A stretch of 64,000 bases of DNA from Plectrocnemia conspersa (GCA_009617715.1 VTFK01000053.1:310001-374000); one strand, 5' to 3'; numbered from the stretch's first letter, positions 12,191 through 58,089 are shown. Notes: generated from the letters alone by a model not told the origin. Numbers and translations are program-made.

Positions 12191-12518
12191 CAGGCATGGC
12201 GAACCTTTTTGGGTTCGCGTGCCAAAAAATCCTCAAATATTATTCCTCGATTGTGTAGCGTGGCCAAGGAGTAAAAAAATGACCAAGATAGAAAAAAATA
12301 ATTAATTATTTTTTAAAACGATTGTCGTTTATCTTAGAAAACATTTGATAATTAATAAAATTAAATAAATAATAATTCACGGATTATTTAAAAAATTCAA
12401 GTCGATTTCTTAAATGGAAAAAAATTAAAAAAAACTTTTTTGAATTTGGAAATCGTTGTGGTGCAATCCAAATTCTCAAACGTTATTGGGCACGCGTGCC
12501 CTAGGTTCGCCATGCCTG
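12191..12518. mobile_element. hAT MITE, 328 bp
   Basis: The terminal inverted repeats are CAGGCATGGCGAACCT at the left and, at the right, its complement AGGTTCGCCATGCCTG, both perfect over 16 bp. The 8-bp direct repeat TTGTAGGA lies at 12,183-12,190 and 12,519-12,526. The interior is AT-rich and non-coding. Another stretch near the ends reads CACGCGTGCC. It is a non-autonomous hAT element inserted just downstream of (or within) the older hAT fossil. Confidence 0.93.
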
Positions 12519-12526
12519 TTGTAGGA

Positions 12527-13316
12527 TATATGTGGAAATATAGATATATAAAAAAATGAAACTGTATATTTCTGTAGATTTCCAGGGGGGCGCACGTTCT
12601 TAACAAAAATGGGGGCAGTAAGCTAAATAAGTTTGGGAACTTCTACTTTGTATACTGTCAGTTACCAGAGTATTTTTTAAACTAAAATATTATTAATTTC
12701 TATTTCTTATTGTTTTTGGAAAAGTTTGGAAGGGTATATATGGAAGAGGGGGTTAACTAACCTACTTGTTCATTTAATTTACACTATTTTGTAATCTTAA
12801 AGTCTAACTGTATCTTCTGGGTGTTCTACCGCGTAGCGAGAAGTTTTGTCTAGTATACTTTCAAACTGGCATGTTCTGATATATATTGAGAAATAAAAGT
12901 GAATAATTAGAATAGTTTAATCATAAATTGATATTTAGCCATGATAAAACACAAGCATAAATTTTGAATAAATTATATACACTTTGGGAATATAATAATC
13001 TTAGGAGAGTAATAATTATATTATAAATATTGCCCACGCAAAACTTATAATTAGAAGTTTTAATTAAACAAAATGCTAAGACATTAAAAAAAAATACCAT
13101 AAGTTTAAGAATATCAAGTTTAAGAATAAGGCGAACTTAACATTCAATATTTCTGTATTTGTGTTTCTCAACATACCTACACCTAGTTAGTTGATGACTA
13201 ATATTTACCGTTTATATTCTAAACACCTCATAACAATCCGACAATTACCAATAAATGGCTTAATGTAATATACCCGAAAATGTCACACAGTGAACGTTTT
13301 TTTAATACATTAAGAG
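12527..13316. other. AT-rich intergenic DNA, no gene seen
   Basis: A small G-rich patch near 12,583-12,620 resembles transposon-end sequence; otherwise nothing was recognised. Confidence 0.5.
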
Positions 13317-13861
13317 TTAATGAGTAAAAAATCGAAAATAGAATTCAATATGTGACGCCTTCAGTACAAGTAGACTTTTAATTGAACAAATTCTATGATC
13401 GCTTATAAAATTTCCGTCTTGGAGAAGATTTTTTCTGATATCGCTAAGAAATCTCGCAGGGTACAGCTTTCTACAAAATTTTACAAGAATGCTGAACGGT
13501 ATATAAATTACTGAAGCCCATTTCCACATTAAATCCAAAAAATATTGCAGATACAATGATCAGTAATCTTACTAATGTATTTAAATATTCATAAATCATC
13601 AGCATATAATAAAAAAATCCGATTAAGTAATCACTATGTTTGTCATTCATAAACAGAAGAAAGACCAGTGAACTAAGAGTTGCTCCTTGCGGCACTCCGT
13701 AGTGGCAACATTAACATTAAATCATTAAATAGTCGACGATCCTCCAAGTAGCTATGGAAGAATTTCATTAGGTCATAGAAAAACCCGAAATTGATAAATT
13801 TGTTGATTAAGATTAAATGTATTACACTTATTTGAAGATACATTTCGAAAGGTCTTATCAC
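13317..13861 (-). pseudogene. LINE reverse-transcriptase fossil (Jockey/CR1-like)
   Basis: On the minus strand a decayed reverse transcriptase can be followed across two frames. SYLEDRRLF (about 13,720-13,760) corresponds to the SYLxNRxQ region, and VPQGATLSSLVFLLFMNDK (about 13,635-13,695) to the GVPQGSVLGPLLFLLYIND motif. A degenerate FxYYMLMIYEYL then stands where FADDxKIY is expected. Frameshifts and loss of the catalytic DD pair show it is dead. The 5' part and the endonuclease are absent. Confidence 0.7.
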
Positions 13862-14595
13862 TTCTATAGTGAATGTCGAATGATTGTTAACATTAGAAAG
13901 TATAGATCTAAATCCGTGTTGTTGTTCACCGATAAAGTGGTTACAGTAATTTAAAAATATATATTATAGAATAATTTTGTAAAATTTAACCGGTGCTAAA
14001 AAAATACACATATTTATCAATGTTTAAACAATAAAACGATAAAAATTAGCTATATATTGTGTGTTGAAATGTGTTTTTGTATAAATATACTATTGCGACA
14101 TTCTCTATAAGCTAAATTTAGAGCTCTTTATCATATAAATTTTGATACCAATATAAAAAAAAACATAGTTTTTTTCCCTGCGGGGGCAAACAATTAGCGA
14201 TATGTTTCAAAGTGGTCAGTAAGTATATTAAATGATCAGCAGTAGATATTTTCTTAAATTTGTAATATATTACACAACACTTATTACTATATATATTTAC
14301 ATATTAATTCGAATGTAAAAAACAAAGGCATTTTAAAATATTTAGCTAAATATTTTGCCCTCAAATAAACGGCTAGCCCAAATAAAAGAAATTAGAAGCA
14401 AAATTTCGCAAAGAACTTTTATTTACTCTGAAACGATAATTTAAAATGCAGAAAAATAATGTTTCATGTAAGTTTTCATATATGTATGTATGTAAAATTA
14501 AATAATTAATAATACTAATAAAAAGCATAAATTCTTAAAAAGTTATATTAAATGCCTTAACTGTAAACAAAAAATAAAATAATTACATACATGTA
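13862..14595. other. AT-rich intergenic DNA, no gene seen
   Basis: No exon or defined element recognised. Confidence 0.5.
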
Positions 14596-14599
14596 TTAC

Positions 14600-15200
14600 C
14601 AGGGACATCATTTAGGGGGAAGGGGGAGGTGGGGGCATTTTTTAATCGCTTTGAATTTAGCCAAAAAAAAATTGCATGTCATTTAATGGAATACTATGAT
14701 TTTTAATGAAATCGAAATAATAAATAAAACGACCACTGATTTTTGTTAACTTTTGCACCCCCCCCCCCCCCGCCCCCCTGAAAATATAATTTAACTGATA
14801 GGCGCTATTGAAATTATATGCTGTTTTAACTCAAATGTTTTAACTCATGTCTATAAAACTCAATTTAACAGCTGCGAAACGTTTATTTGTCTAAAATAAA
14901 AACTAAGCCAACGCATCTCTCAGGGGAAAATAAGCAGATTTTATTGCTTTTGGTGTGGATTTTTGACTTCTTAAAAGGAATAATTGTTTTTTGCGCTCTC
15001 CTATTGGTCGAAATTCGGTTTAAATATTCTTCATTCGATTCTCACTTATTGTAAGTCGTAATATTGCTATAAAAAGTCTTAATATGAAAGCTAGATCACT
15101 GAGCGTCTTCACTGCGAAGGCGACGGCACGATTTTATTGGTTTTTGAGAGGAGGGCAAATTTTAATGATATCGAAATATTAAAAAACGACCACTGTCTGG
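14600..15200 (+). repeat. Composite of three interspersed repeats (copy B)
   Basis: 14,600-14,786 matches the CAGGGACRTCATTT MITE family, with runs of G and C near its ends. 14,790-14,935 matches the CACTAGTGAAATTATA-type repeat at 38.55-38.72 kb. 14,936-15,140 matches the palindromic family (TTTTATTGCTTTTG core, repeated at 15,127). After 15,160 MITE-like sequence resumes, which suggests that the palindromic unit was inserted into a MITE copy. A 14-base C run is at about 14,758-14,771. Confidence 0.7.
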
Positions 15201-15330
15201 CTAATTTTTGTGATCACCGATATTGACAGTATTGCCACCATGCGAAACAGTTTATGTACATTCAACCTGAGTCAATCTGTTTTTAATATTTTTTTAATCT
15301 CCTAGTTTTCGCACTGCTATTTATTTCCAA

Positions 15331-15573
15331 TCAAGAAATTCGTTTTTTCCGTGGAAAAACCGGTGTTTTTCCGTCGGCACATCCATAATCAAGTGTAGTC
15401 TGTTTAGTGTTTTTGTAAGATTGCATTACCCTTTTGTATAAAATAAAACTGTAACCTTCAGATGGAACTTCATTATCACTGTTGTCATATTCGCCTAATG
15501 TTTGATTTAATGACTTCAACATTATTGTATTCATACAATTATAATTTTCCAAATCGTTATCTATTGTCAACAA
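15331..15573 (-). pseudogene. Possible pogo/Tigger transposase C-terminal remnant
   Basis: An 80-codon frame has an acidic middle (GEYDNSDNEVPSEG) and ends in a basic tail after KNTKQTTLDYG. The QTTLDY stretch resembles the PCNA-binding box found at the C-terminus of some pogo transposases. Nearby AAATAACCGG and CCAAATAAGCGG (15,660-15,690) resemble degenerate Tigger-type ends. No catalytic DDE segment is visible. The assignment is weak, and a chance ORF is possible. Confidence 0.3.
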
Positions 15574-16155
15574 TTATTGATAATTAACAATTGGAACTTT
15601 TATTTACTGTTCCAATTTAAAAAAATGATTATTTGTTTTTAGTTCTTTGTGGTTTGGTCCAAATAAGCGGCTATTCCAAATAACCGGTTGATTGTATTAG
15701 AGTTTTTATTTTATAAAGCTTTCATTATATTTATTATATTATTATTTGTATAAATGAGCAAATATTACCCAGAGCTGTGTAGAGAAATACACATAAATAA
15801 TATTTCACAAACATAATTAATAATCGCAAAATGTATGCTAATTAACTTAACAATATTAAATATATAATTATAATAAACCGCAAAGCTAATTATCTTGTTG
15901 ATTATTCTCAATGATAAAAATAAGTTGGTCACACGCGTATCCTATTAAATTAATATGTATTATATATGTATTTTAGTTCGTACATATTCTGCAAAAAACT
16001 GCAGTTTAACCGCCGTTTTTATGTACCGGTTGAAAATATTTACATACATATTTTCTCCGGGTTTTTAGTCATGGCCGATAAATAGATCGCTCGAGTCTGT
16101 TGTAGAAAAAATATAAATGTCAAAATTATAACCTACTTGCGCAGAGTTCGCTACA
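15574..16155. other. AT-rich upstream region of the phosphatase gene
   Basis: No TATA or initiator context stands out. A weak possible 3' splice site (TTGCGCAG, ending at 16,144) lies 11 bp before the start codon, so an upstream untranslated exon is possible but unproven. Confidence 0.4.
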
Positions 16156-16465
16156 ATGTGGACTGACATACTGAACTATTTAAATGATCCTTTACTAGTT
16201 ATTAAAGTTCAGGACGTCTTTGGTGTGAAATATGTAAATAATGATAAACTGGCACGAATTTCCCGCGGGACCCCCAGAGGCGCTACATCTTCAAAGGAAA
16301 TACCTTGCGAAGTGACCAACAAGTTTTGGTATTACTTTTTCATAGTATGGACGGCAATGGGGGACGAAATATTCTACGCAACGTTCATACCGTTTTGGTT
16401 TTGGAACATCGACGGAGCCGTCGGACGGAGAGTGGTACTCGTTTGGGCCATAGTAATGTACATTG
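16156..16465 (+). CDS. S1P phosphatase exon 1
   Basis: Starts with ATG and ends in phase 1 at a GTAAGA donor. It encodes the soluble N-terminus and the first hydrophobic segments (FWYYFFIVWTAMGDEIFYA). Confidence 0.9.
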
Positions 16466-17528
16466 GTAAGAATTGCACTCATTTTATATATTTTTCTGCG
16501 AGATGTTCCGTAATTTGACGTTGTTTTAGGTCAGGGATTCAAAGATATATTTAGAATGCCGCGTCCGGGACCACCGGTGCAAAAATTGCAAAAGAAATGG
16601 GCGATCGAATACGGAATGCCTTCGACTCACGCTATGGTCGGTGTGTCGATCCCGTTTTCTATTTTATTGTACACTATGGATCGATACCAGTATTCGTTCG
16701 GTTATGGATTAGCGATTTCGACTATGTGGTGTTCGTTAATTTGTATAAGTAGACTATATTTAGGAATGCATAGTGTTTTAGTATGTATTTATGTCTATCG
16801 AGGAAAACATTTTCATGTGCTAAATAGCATTATTAATTTTATAATTTATTTGTATTATTACAGGATATCATCGCCGGCTTATTGTTAGCCGTTTTGTTGA
16901 TGATTCCGTTGATTCCGATTGTTGATACTCTGGATAGTACGATTCTTACGAACGATTGGTCTCCGATTGTGATATTAGTTGTATCGATTCTTGTGATTGT
17001 TTATTATCCGAATAGCGATAAATGGACGCCGACGAGGTAGTACTGATTTATATTAATTATTGGTTTCGGTATCTTTATTTTTTTTATTACAGTGTGTTTT
17101 TTCGTTTCAGGGGCGATACTACTTTAGTAGTGAGCGTTTGCGCTGGAATTCAAATCGGAGCATGGACGAATTATCGATTGGGTCATATGATCGGTAGTGA
17201 CTTGCCACCGCCTTATCCTATAATCTGGCCGTCGTACGACATGCTCGGCCTCACTATATTGAGAACGATCATAGGATTCTGCGGCGTCGTGGCCACGCGA
17301 GCCATAGCAAAGTCCGTATCGTACGCCTTCGTTTGCGCCTTACTGGGTAAAGATAAGAACGAATTGAGAAATTCCGAGAACACTCTAGAAAATAAAAACA
17401 AGATTATAGTCGAGCTTAGCTATAAATATTTTATGTGCGCCATGATAGGTTTCAACATAATGTATTTATTTCCCAACGTGTTCAAACTCATAAATATCGA
17501 AAGGCCAACGTTTTATACCGAAATATGA
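16156..17528 (+). CDS. Sphingosine-1-phosphate phosphatase (SGPP1/2-like)
   Basis: The enzyme removes the phosphate from sphingosine-1-phosphate at the endoplasmic reticulum membrane, feeding sphingosine back to ceramide synthesis. Four exons (16156-16465, 16530-16780, 16864-17036, 17111-17528) join in frame to 383 codons plus stop, close to the 400-440 residues of the vertebrate enzymes. The lipid phosphatase signature is complete: KDIFRMPRP at about residues 108-116 (motif C1, KX6RP), MPSTHAM with PSTH at 134-137 (C2), and SRLYLGMH at 177-184 (C3, SRX5H, with the nucleophilic His). Several hydrophobic helices follow. The start ATG is the first in frame and gives the N-terminus MWTDILNYLNDPLLV. 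It is convergent with the MRP gene. I am confident in the family, less in the exact substrate preference. Confidence 0.93.
16530..16780 (+). CDS. S1P phosphatase exon 2 (catalytic motifs)
   Basis: Acceptor TTGTTTTAG, donor GTATGT; it ends in phase 0. All three catalytic phosphatase motifs lie in this exon. Confidence 0.93.
16864..17036 (+). CDS. S1P phosphatase exon 3
   Basis: Acceptor ATTACAG, donor GTAGTA; it encodes membrane helices beginning DIIAGLLLAVLLM. It is 173 nt long and ends in phase 2. Confidence 0.88.
17111..17528 (+). CDS. S1P phosphatase exon 4 (terminal)
   Basis: Acceptor TTCGTTTCAG; it starts GDTTLVVSVCAGIQIGAW and ends EIEY-like with residues PTFYTEI before TGA. It carries the C-terminal membrane helices. 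An in-frame ATG at 17,022 lies in the preceding exon and is not a separate gene start. Confidence 0.9.
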
Positions 17529-17587
17529 TTAGTCACTAATCTATTTAATTCAATAGTACAAGTGTGAATGGTATGAGCCAATAATTT

Positions 17588-17593
17588 AATAAA
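17588..17593 (+). promoter_or_regulatory. Polyadenylation signal AATAAA of the S1P phosphatase gene
   Basis: Canonical AATAAA 60 bp after the stop codon. Confidence 0.6.
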
Positions 17594-17599
17594 GCTTTA

Positions 17600-19380
17600 A
17601 TATTAGTAAAATATTTCAATTCCATCCATTTATAATATAAATAACTATTTTTTATACTAGCGAGTCATCAAAGTATATTTTTATATATCCTATTTAATGA
17701 CGTTATGGATAATTACTCATAATTTGAGTTGAACAATTAAAATTGTTATTTTTAATATTATATTGAAATTATTATGATGTACAATAAAAATAATTAATGG
17801 CAAAGGGTAATTGAAATCTTAGACACAGTCTTGGATTATCTATTTGACATAGATTTTTAATTGTGAAATTATTGCTGTCTTGCAATATTAACACTTTACT
17901 GACTATTATTAATCCTAATTTCAAGATTAATTTAATTGTTTCATATTTTTGATATTATCAAAAAATACTATAGTTTATATACATATATGTATATATTTAT
18001 GTAACTTTAATTAAGTAAGTTTGATTTTACTTAAACATAAACATTTATTCCAAAAATATTGACAAAATTTATGAGTGGTACTAAACTTTTTTTTCATTTA
18101 AAAAAATCTATAATTTGTTTAAAAGGCAAATAATTTTATTATTTAACTTTAATTAAGTACATATTATTATTATCAAGTATTATATAAACAAATATGTACC
18201 ACCAGCAAGTTTCAATATTTTTTAAAATTAATTTATTGAAATAATTCCTAATTCATATAGCCATCTCTTGATGAACTTCGAAATATAATTTTAATTTCGT
18301 ATCTTTTTATTGTCAGTCTCATGTGTCAGTTGGTAAAGTGTTAAATTAAAATCTAGTCAACATTTTATGTAACATTTAGATAAACAAACCTCGTGGCTAA
18401 ATTTTAATACACTATTTATGAATGTAGATAATAATGCATTGTGTCTTATGTTTATACATAGATAAAATTCCAAAAGAGGTTAAGTGATTTTATTTGTATA
18501 GATTAATTATTATGTTCATGTTCTTACGACTTTGACTGATCTTTAAGTGGGTCACAAATTTTTAAAAATAAATTTATTTTTACAATCCAAAGTGTAGTTG
18601 TATATTTCTAAACGATGAAACATTGTAAGAATGAGTAATATGAAACATTACTTGCGAAATTGCGATAAAATTATCACCGATAAGGCACGTGTAAATAATT
18701 ACAACTGGATATACAAGTTGTATATAAATTTATTTTTATATCGTCAAGTAAGTATACAAAATTGTGTTCATATACATTTATTAACAGGGTAAACATAACA
18801 ATATTAAGTATTCAATTAATAAGTAATACTGAGTATAAAATTAATTTTTATTTTGAAAATTAAGGCATTTTTCATAAATAACAATTTATTGTTCAACAAG
18901 TTAACTTTAAATTAAGTACATTTAAATTTACGTAAAAAAATGCTTGAAAATAAGTGGCAAGTTTATTTATTAAAAATAAATTTATGAATTGATTTGAATT
19001 CCAATAAAATACAATTTCATTGTACTAATAACAATAACATAAATAATTGAAACATTAAATTAAATAAGAAACGAACAAATTATCAATTAATAATAATTAT
19101 AAAATTACATTATTCCATATAAAATGTACATAATTTCTCAAATACAATACTTTTATCATAAAACACTTATACGCACCGATATCAATTATGCAAATGTATA
19201 ATTATAAAAAAAATCCATTCATACATGAATTCACCACTCTGACAATAATCACAGAATGTACCGTTATTTATTGTATAACGGTTAATTAATTAGACATACG
19301 ATAGTGGTCCTTAAAATGTAATAAGAGGCAGTTTTCATTAAATAATTACGATTTAAATATATAACTTAATTAAGTATTAC
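17600..19380. other. Convergent intergenic/3' region, AT-rich
   Basis: Separates the 3' ends of the phosphatase (+) and MRP (-). No gene, RNA or defined element seen. Confidence 0.5.
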
Positions 19381-19382
19381 AA

Positions 19383-19388
19383 TTTATT
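19383..19388 (-). promoter_or_regulatory. Candidate polyadenylation signal of MRP
   Basis: AATAAA on the minus strand, about 105 bp after the MRP stop codon. Another lies at 19,267-19,272. Confidence 0.45.
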
Positions 19389-19491
19389 TTCATAAGTACC
19401 GTTCTTCTGTAATCTATCTAATTCGAAATATTTTAAGTGTGAACCGAAAATTAAGTAGTTTACGTGTGTGTGGTTTAATAAATAGATTGCA

Positions 19492-53123
<33,632 letters not shown>

Positions 53124-53530
53124 ATTGAGTAAGATTGTTTAAAATCTAACTAACACAAAAAAATGTTTGTGTGTGACAATCATGTAGACCACGCGATGCA
53201 CACTCCTGACATCGCCGGCACGAACGACACGACTGTTGAGACATTGCTGGACGGTTGAAACGAAAACATCTGCGCATGCGCGACGACTAGAAATTTGAAT
53301 TCTGGTGAATAAATTATTTATAGTCAAATATATATTGAATTCATAATTAATCTGGATATAATTAACGTTTTAATTGAATCTGAATAGACACGTGATTTAT
53401 TTTGTGTGTAATTTATTAATTTGCGCAAACTATGAGATGTCATTGATATGCAAGTTTCCGAAATGATGCAGAGTACGTTATTTATTTACAAACCAATACA
53501 CGTCTCACGCGCATGCGCAAGCATAAACAG
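53124..53530 (-). promoter_or_regulatory. MRP: Likely MRP promoter region with NRF-1 type palindromes
   Basis: Upstream of the MRP start codon, GCGCATGCGC (the NRF-1/Erect wing palindrome) occurs at 53,272-53,281 and 53,509-53,518. The local sequence is GC-richer than its surroundings. No TATA box was evident. The second site lies in a stretch that recurs inverted at 56,216-56,275, so it may belong to a repeat. Confidence 0.45.
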
Positions 53531-53765
53531 ATAAATCTTGTTGTCAACACAGTGTTGTCAACACTAATATTACATATATGTGTAAATTAAACTCAAAACT
53601 ACTACAATCATGCAACTTTTTATTTATTTTGTTTATGATGTATAAATAAGTAAATAAAACTATAACAGCATAATTAACTTCAATGTTTTTAAAAATAAAA
53701 TTAAACAAAGTAAGTAGTCGTAATCACTTTTAAATAGGCTGTTAATATCTTCTTGCAGCAAAAAC

Positions 53766-54012
53766 CAAAGACGTCATTTGGGAGGAGAGGGGCAAGAAAG
53801 GGCATTCTCTCCCTTGATTTTTACCAGCAAAATACATGTCACCTAATGAAATACTACATATCTTAATAAAATCGAAATAATAAAAAAACGACCTTTGTTT
53901 GGCGAACTTTTGCTCCCCCCTGGAATAACTGTAATGACACCTCTGATTCTTAACCAGAAATTATCGGGTTATCCCACTAGGAAAATCTAAAAAAGCTGAA
54001 CTTATGTCCCTG
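53766..54012 (+). mobile_element. MITE of the CAGGGACGTCATTT family, full copy
   Basis: The left end CAAAGACGTCATTTG and the right end TTATGTCCCTG are degenerate inverted repeats. The flanks are GCAAAAAC (53,758-53,765) and ACAAAAAC (54,013-54,020), an 8-bp duplication with one mismatch, suggesting hAT-type transposition. The interior matches other copies. Confidence 0.7.
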
Positions 54013-54020
54013 ACAAAAAC

Positions 54021-55800
54021 TATGGGATATTGGGATGGCAAAGATGGCATATTACAGGGCGGATTATTTAATTTTTCCTAACCCTTCCAACGCCATGCCC
54101 GCCATATGATGAGTAGGCGAATCAGGCTACTATAAAGTGTGTAGTGGGGTCGAAACGCACAGAAGCGTCGTTCAAGTATATTTTTCCACGATCAGAAGCC
54201 ATTCCAGTACAATTTGTTATAAAATCTGCTAAAATTTCTTCAAATTTAATTAAATAGTCACCGGCACCACAATTTTAAATAGCACAATGCATATCCCAAT
54301 TACAACTTAACTATAGTGCAAGAATCAAAATAAATAGAATAATCGTATCCAAGTTCACATAAACTGAAAAATCTTTAATCACTTAAAAGGGGGTAGCGTT
54401 TCAGTACTTATTTTTAGTACTACGCCCCTTATCACTATCTTATGATGGTTTCGTAAAACCGAAAGCTTATGAATGAAATTAGAGGGAGATAGTTATCTAT
54501 ATAAGCTTTAAAAATAATTTCCATTTATTGTTAGGTGATATCATTCTTATTATTATTATAATTTGGGGTACAACAATGAAATACATACTTGTAAAATAAA
54601 GTATATATGCAGTAAAGCATTGCCACAAACAAATTGCGAGAAATGAATTTATCTTATATATAAAGTGTTAATAATTCACTTACGATTATTTTAAATATCT
54701 CAGCTAAGCTTACCAGATTGACTCATCCGGCATATTATTTCAAAATAGCGACTTGTTTAGACCTAACTTTCCTGTTATATTTATGCCAAATATAAGTATT
54801 ACTCCCATTAACCCTTCGAGTAGTGGTTGTTTTATACACATTTGTTAATATACATTTGGTAGTGAGTTAATTTTACCTATTTTTCTATAATTATTTATTT
54901 ATTAATATTTTATATAGCATTTATAGTGAGGGCTACTTAAATAAACGACCTTTTTTAGAGAGCTGGCGAGGAACTGGGGTGTTAGACCGTTGTCATGGTG
55001 AGTGAAAAGAAAAGAATGTATATTTAGCCAATTGTTTAAAACCACCCGCTTCACAAGTTGAGCGGTGGTGTGGCAACACTGAGAACTGTCAGAACGCCGC
55101 CACAATAGTAAATTATAGAAAAAAAATTAGTGTCTCTCGACATTTTTTTGCTTCAATTTATTTTACTACTTTTTGGTAATAGTTTGTTCTAATAATTTAT
55201 TTTACCTCATTTATTTTTCTATTGATAAATTTCGTTAATTTCGGCTTTTTTGGATTTTTATATCAATTTAGAGGCTCTTAATATTGTTTATAAAATTAAA
55301 ATAAAATATTTATTATTATGTTTATTTATTTCGCACACTTTAATTTATTGATATTATTTTCTTTAAAAATCATTTACGTTAAATCAAATTAAAAAATATA
55401 CAAATATAATGTCTTTTATTAAATATTTCTTCAGTTATATATGTAAATATATAACTATATTGGGATATCTCAAAACAGTGAAGGATCGACAACCGTACAT
55501 GTACTGCGATTCCGCTCAAATGGTTAATGTATGTAATTCTTTAACGGAAATTGGTTCGATTCTTTTCAGTGATAAACGACCTAATTGACGACAAGTATGA
55601 TTGCGTATTTTCTCACTGATAGGTAAGAATAACGTTTCTCTAATAATGATACTCTTCTTCTATTATTAAATAATCATTCAATTAGTATTAAAATATTACT
55701 TTTTCGACGTCTTAAAGATATAGGTTGAAGTGAATTTTGTTCAAATCGACACTGCTATCATATTCATATTTATTAGTATGCGATGACAATGTTTTGCTAC
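54021..55800. other. Intergenic DNA between MRP and cactus, part 1
   Basis: AT-rich with minor GC-richer spots near 54,050-54,150 and 55,040-55,100. No gene or defined element recognised. Confidence 0.5.
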
Positions 55801-55810
55801 ATAATTAGGT

Positions 55811-55960
55811 ACGTTAAGTGTGAGCTAACGTTGGTTAGGACATTTTAACTATTTATATAAAGTATATAATCTGGTTGTTAATGTATATAATCCTCCTTAT
55901 AAGTAGATTCATATGGTGTTCAGTGTTCTGACCAACGCTCGCTAGATGCCACTCGCTCGC
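55811..55960. repeat. Possible short inverted-repeat element
   Basis: GTTGGTTAGGACA (about 55,830) and the reverse of TGTTCTGACCAAC (55,922-55,934) form imperfect inverted repeats about 100 bp apart. The right arm resembles 4608-4640. Confidence 0.35.
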
Positions 55961-56215
55961 ACTTTGTCTGTTAAAATTTTAAAACCGCTTCTGTAGCGGT
56001 TAGGGCCAAATGCATAAAAAAGTTCATAATCCATTGGTTTCTGAGGGTAACGTCGACATTCTTAACAAGTACTCAAATTTATTTTAGACATGATTTTTTT
56101 TGTTCAAATAATTTGGGTTTGATAATATATTGCAATAAGGAAAAAAATATTTTTCGCTAAAATAAGTTGCAAGCCTCTGAATGCAAACATCACTCACACT
56201 TGGACAACCCTGTAC

Positions 56216-56275
56216 TATATGCGCATGCGCGTGGGACGAGTCTCGGTGTGTAAATAAATACCGTAATGTTTTATA
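56216..56275. repeat. Inverted copy of the 53,466-53,530 sequence, with NRF-1 palindrome
   Basis: GCGCATGCGCGTGGGACG followed by GTGTGTAAATAAATA matches the reverse of 53,466-53,530 with few differences. Confidence 0.6.
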
Positions 56276-57825
56276 TATAATTTAGTTTTAGCGCCATCTG
56301 TGTTTCAAAATATTGTAAATTATATTTATTTAGTTTTAAACATATATTATTAAATAAAGTCTTAAACCAAATTATGCAAAAAGTTTTTTTGTTTTCAATA
56401 ATAGATGGCGCTAATAGTTTTTAACAAGTGTGTAACAAATTTGTAACAATAATGAATTAGATATAACCATTGTTAGAAATTATTTCAATTGAAAACATAT
56501 TTTTAAAATTTAGCTTTTTATTGAGAAATTTATAAAAAGTACGAATAATCTTAAGTATTTATATTATATTTGCAACATTAATTTATGACTGATTACAAAT
56601 GTATAAATAAATAAAATGTGTTTTTTACTGTCTCGTTATCATCATTGTAAAAAGTATTCATACCTTTTCCTGCCAGTGGCCATGAGATTTTAATATTATT
56701 GTATCAAACTTTTACTTTAGTTTCTTTTTATGGACGTATTTTATGTAGTTGATGATGGAGGAAATGAATGGATGAGGAATAAAATGTAATTGTATTGTAC
56801 AAATAAATATTTTTATTAATAAACAATTTATAGATAACAGATATTTTAATTAATTACTTTTGACTACATATAGTATATACACATGAGTTACCCTTTTATT
56901 ATTACATGAAAAAATAAAAGAAAATACACATTTAAAAGTCAGAACTTTACGGTCAAAAGTTATACACGCTTTTAATGTACGATTTTCTTTGACAAAAATC
57001 TATCAGGGCAACAACAGCAGTCAGTTATAAAAATTAAGTTTGTCATTACAACTAATCGGAAGTCGAGCATCCAACGTAAAAATTATTACAATTCAATTTT
57101 GAACAGTTGAGTAAAAACTAAGTATGGAATGATCCGTCGTATGCATTCCATGGTATAAGAATTAAACTAACAGTAATAATAAGAACAGTAGTGTAGTTTT
57201 GTAATTGAATTATTAAAATAATGGCATTAAAAAAAATCTCAATCGAACCTTTCCATAAACAATCATGAAAAGGTTCACATGCTCGTTATTAATTAATATA
57301 ATAAATTTCGTTACGTGCGCAAAATGACGCCGTGATGTCACAAAATATCATACCACGTTCGGTGATATGCCACCTTCGTAAAACTAAAATCCAACTAGAT
57401 AATGGATCAAGTCTTTGTACGTGTTCACTTTACATAGTACCCGTGATCGCGTCACACTTGTGGCAATTATCACACAAATTGTTAGTCGTATTTTATATTT
57501 ATAATATGCATATACTTCGGATGTTACAGTCACATATTTTTTAAAATGTCTAGCGTCAAAATTTGCCGTGTGACTGCCACCGTCACAAGTCCGTCTAGAT
57601 TTCAGTAAAATCTAGGAGTGCTTCGATACAGCCTAGTTTTAGAGATTTTTTTGTCGTCGGAAGGCACATTAATTTAAGATATTTTAACATCACACACGGT
57701 TTAGGCGACGTTGATCGTTTCTCCGCCTCGTAGCCCGATATTGAAGTATTTTTCATTATAATAGGAGAACTGAAAGTTGAAAATTGATATTAGTCAAAAT
57801 ACAATCGATTTTTGTTTGATTAATG
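56276..57825. other. AT-rich region including the cactus 3' UTR
   Basis: The cactus transcript continues from 57,825 to lower coordinates. A minus-strand AATAAA lies at 56,895-56,900, but the true end is unknown. The plus-strand ORF at 57,332-57,544 has no recognisable domain. Confidence 0.4.
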
Positions 57826-58089
57826 TTAAGGAACGGTGCTCACGTTATCGTCATCTTCTTCGTCTGATTCGCTATCGTATTCCGATTCGGAGTCATCTTC
57901 TTGACGGAAAACTCCGGTTTCTATTAATTGAGCTTTAATCGCAGCGCTTCCTAATTGTAACGCACTGTGTCCGGAATATGTGCGGATGCTGTACGATATT
58001 GATTCGCATTCGGTGGTCAAGAATTTCAATACATCGATATTTCCGCATTGTATGGCAAGATGCAAAGCTGTTCGTCCGCCTTTATTCTC
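57826..58089 (-). CDS. cact: cactus terminal exon
   Basis: Acceptor TTTGTTTTAG; 87 codons plus TAA. It carries the last ankyrin repeats and the acidic tail ending DNVSTVP. Confidence 0.9.
   Translation of the reverse strand, partial: ENKGGRTALHLAIQCGNIDVLKFLTTECESISYSIRTYSGHSALQLGSAAIKAQLIETGVFRQEDDSESEYDSESDEEDDDNVSTVP

Noticed and set aside
17022..17110. ATG at 17,022 as start of an independent 168-codon gene
   Set aside because: It falls at the end of phosphatase exon 3 and runs through intron 3; the spliced frame explains the conserved part.
55540..55565. GGTTCGATTC resembling a tRNA B box
   Set aside because: No A box, stem pairing or anticodon arm could be drawn around it.
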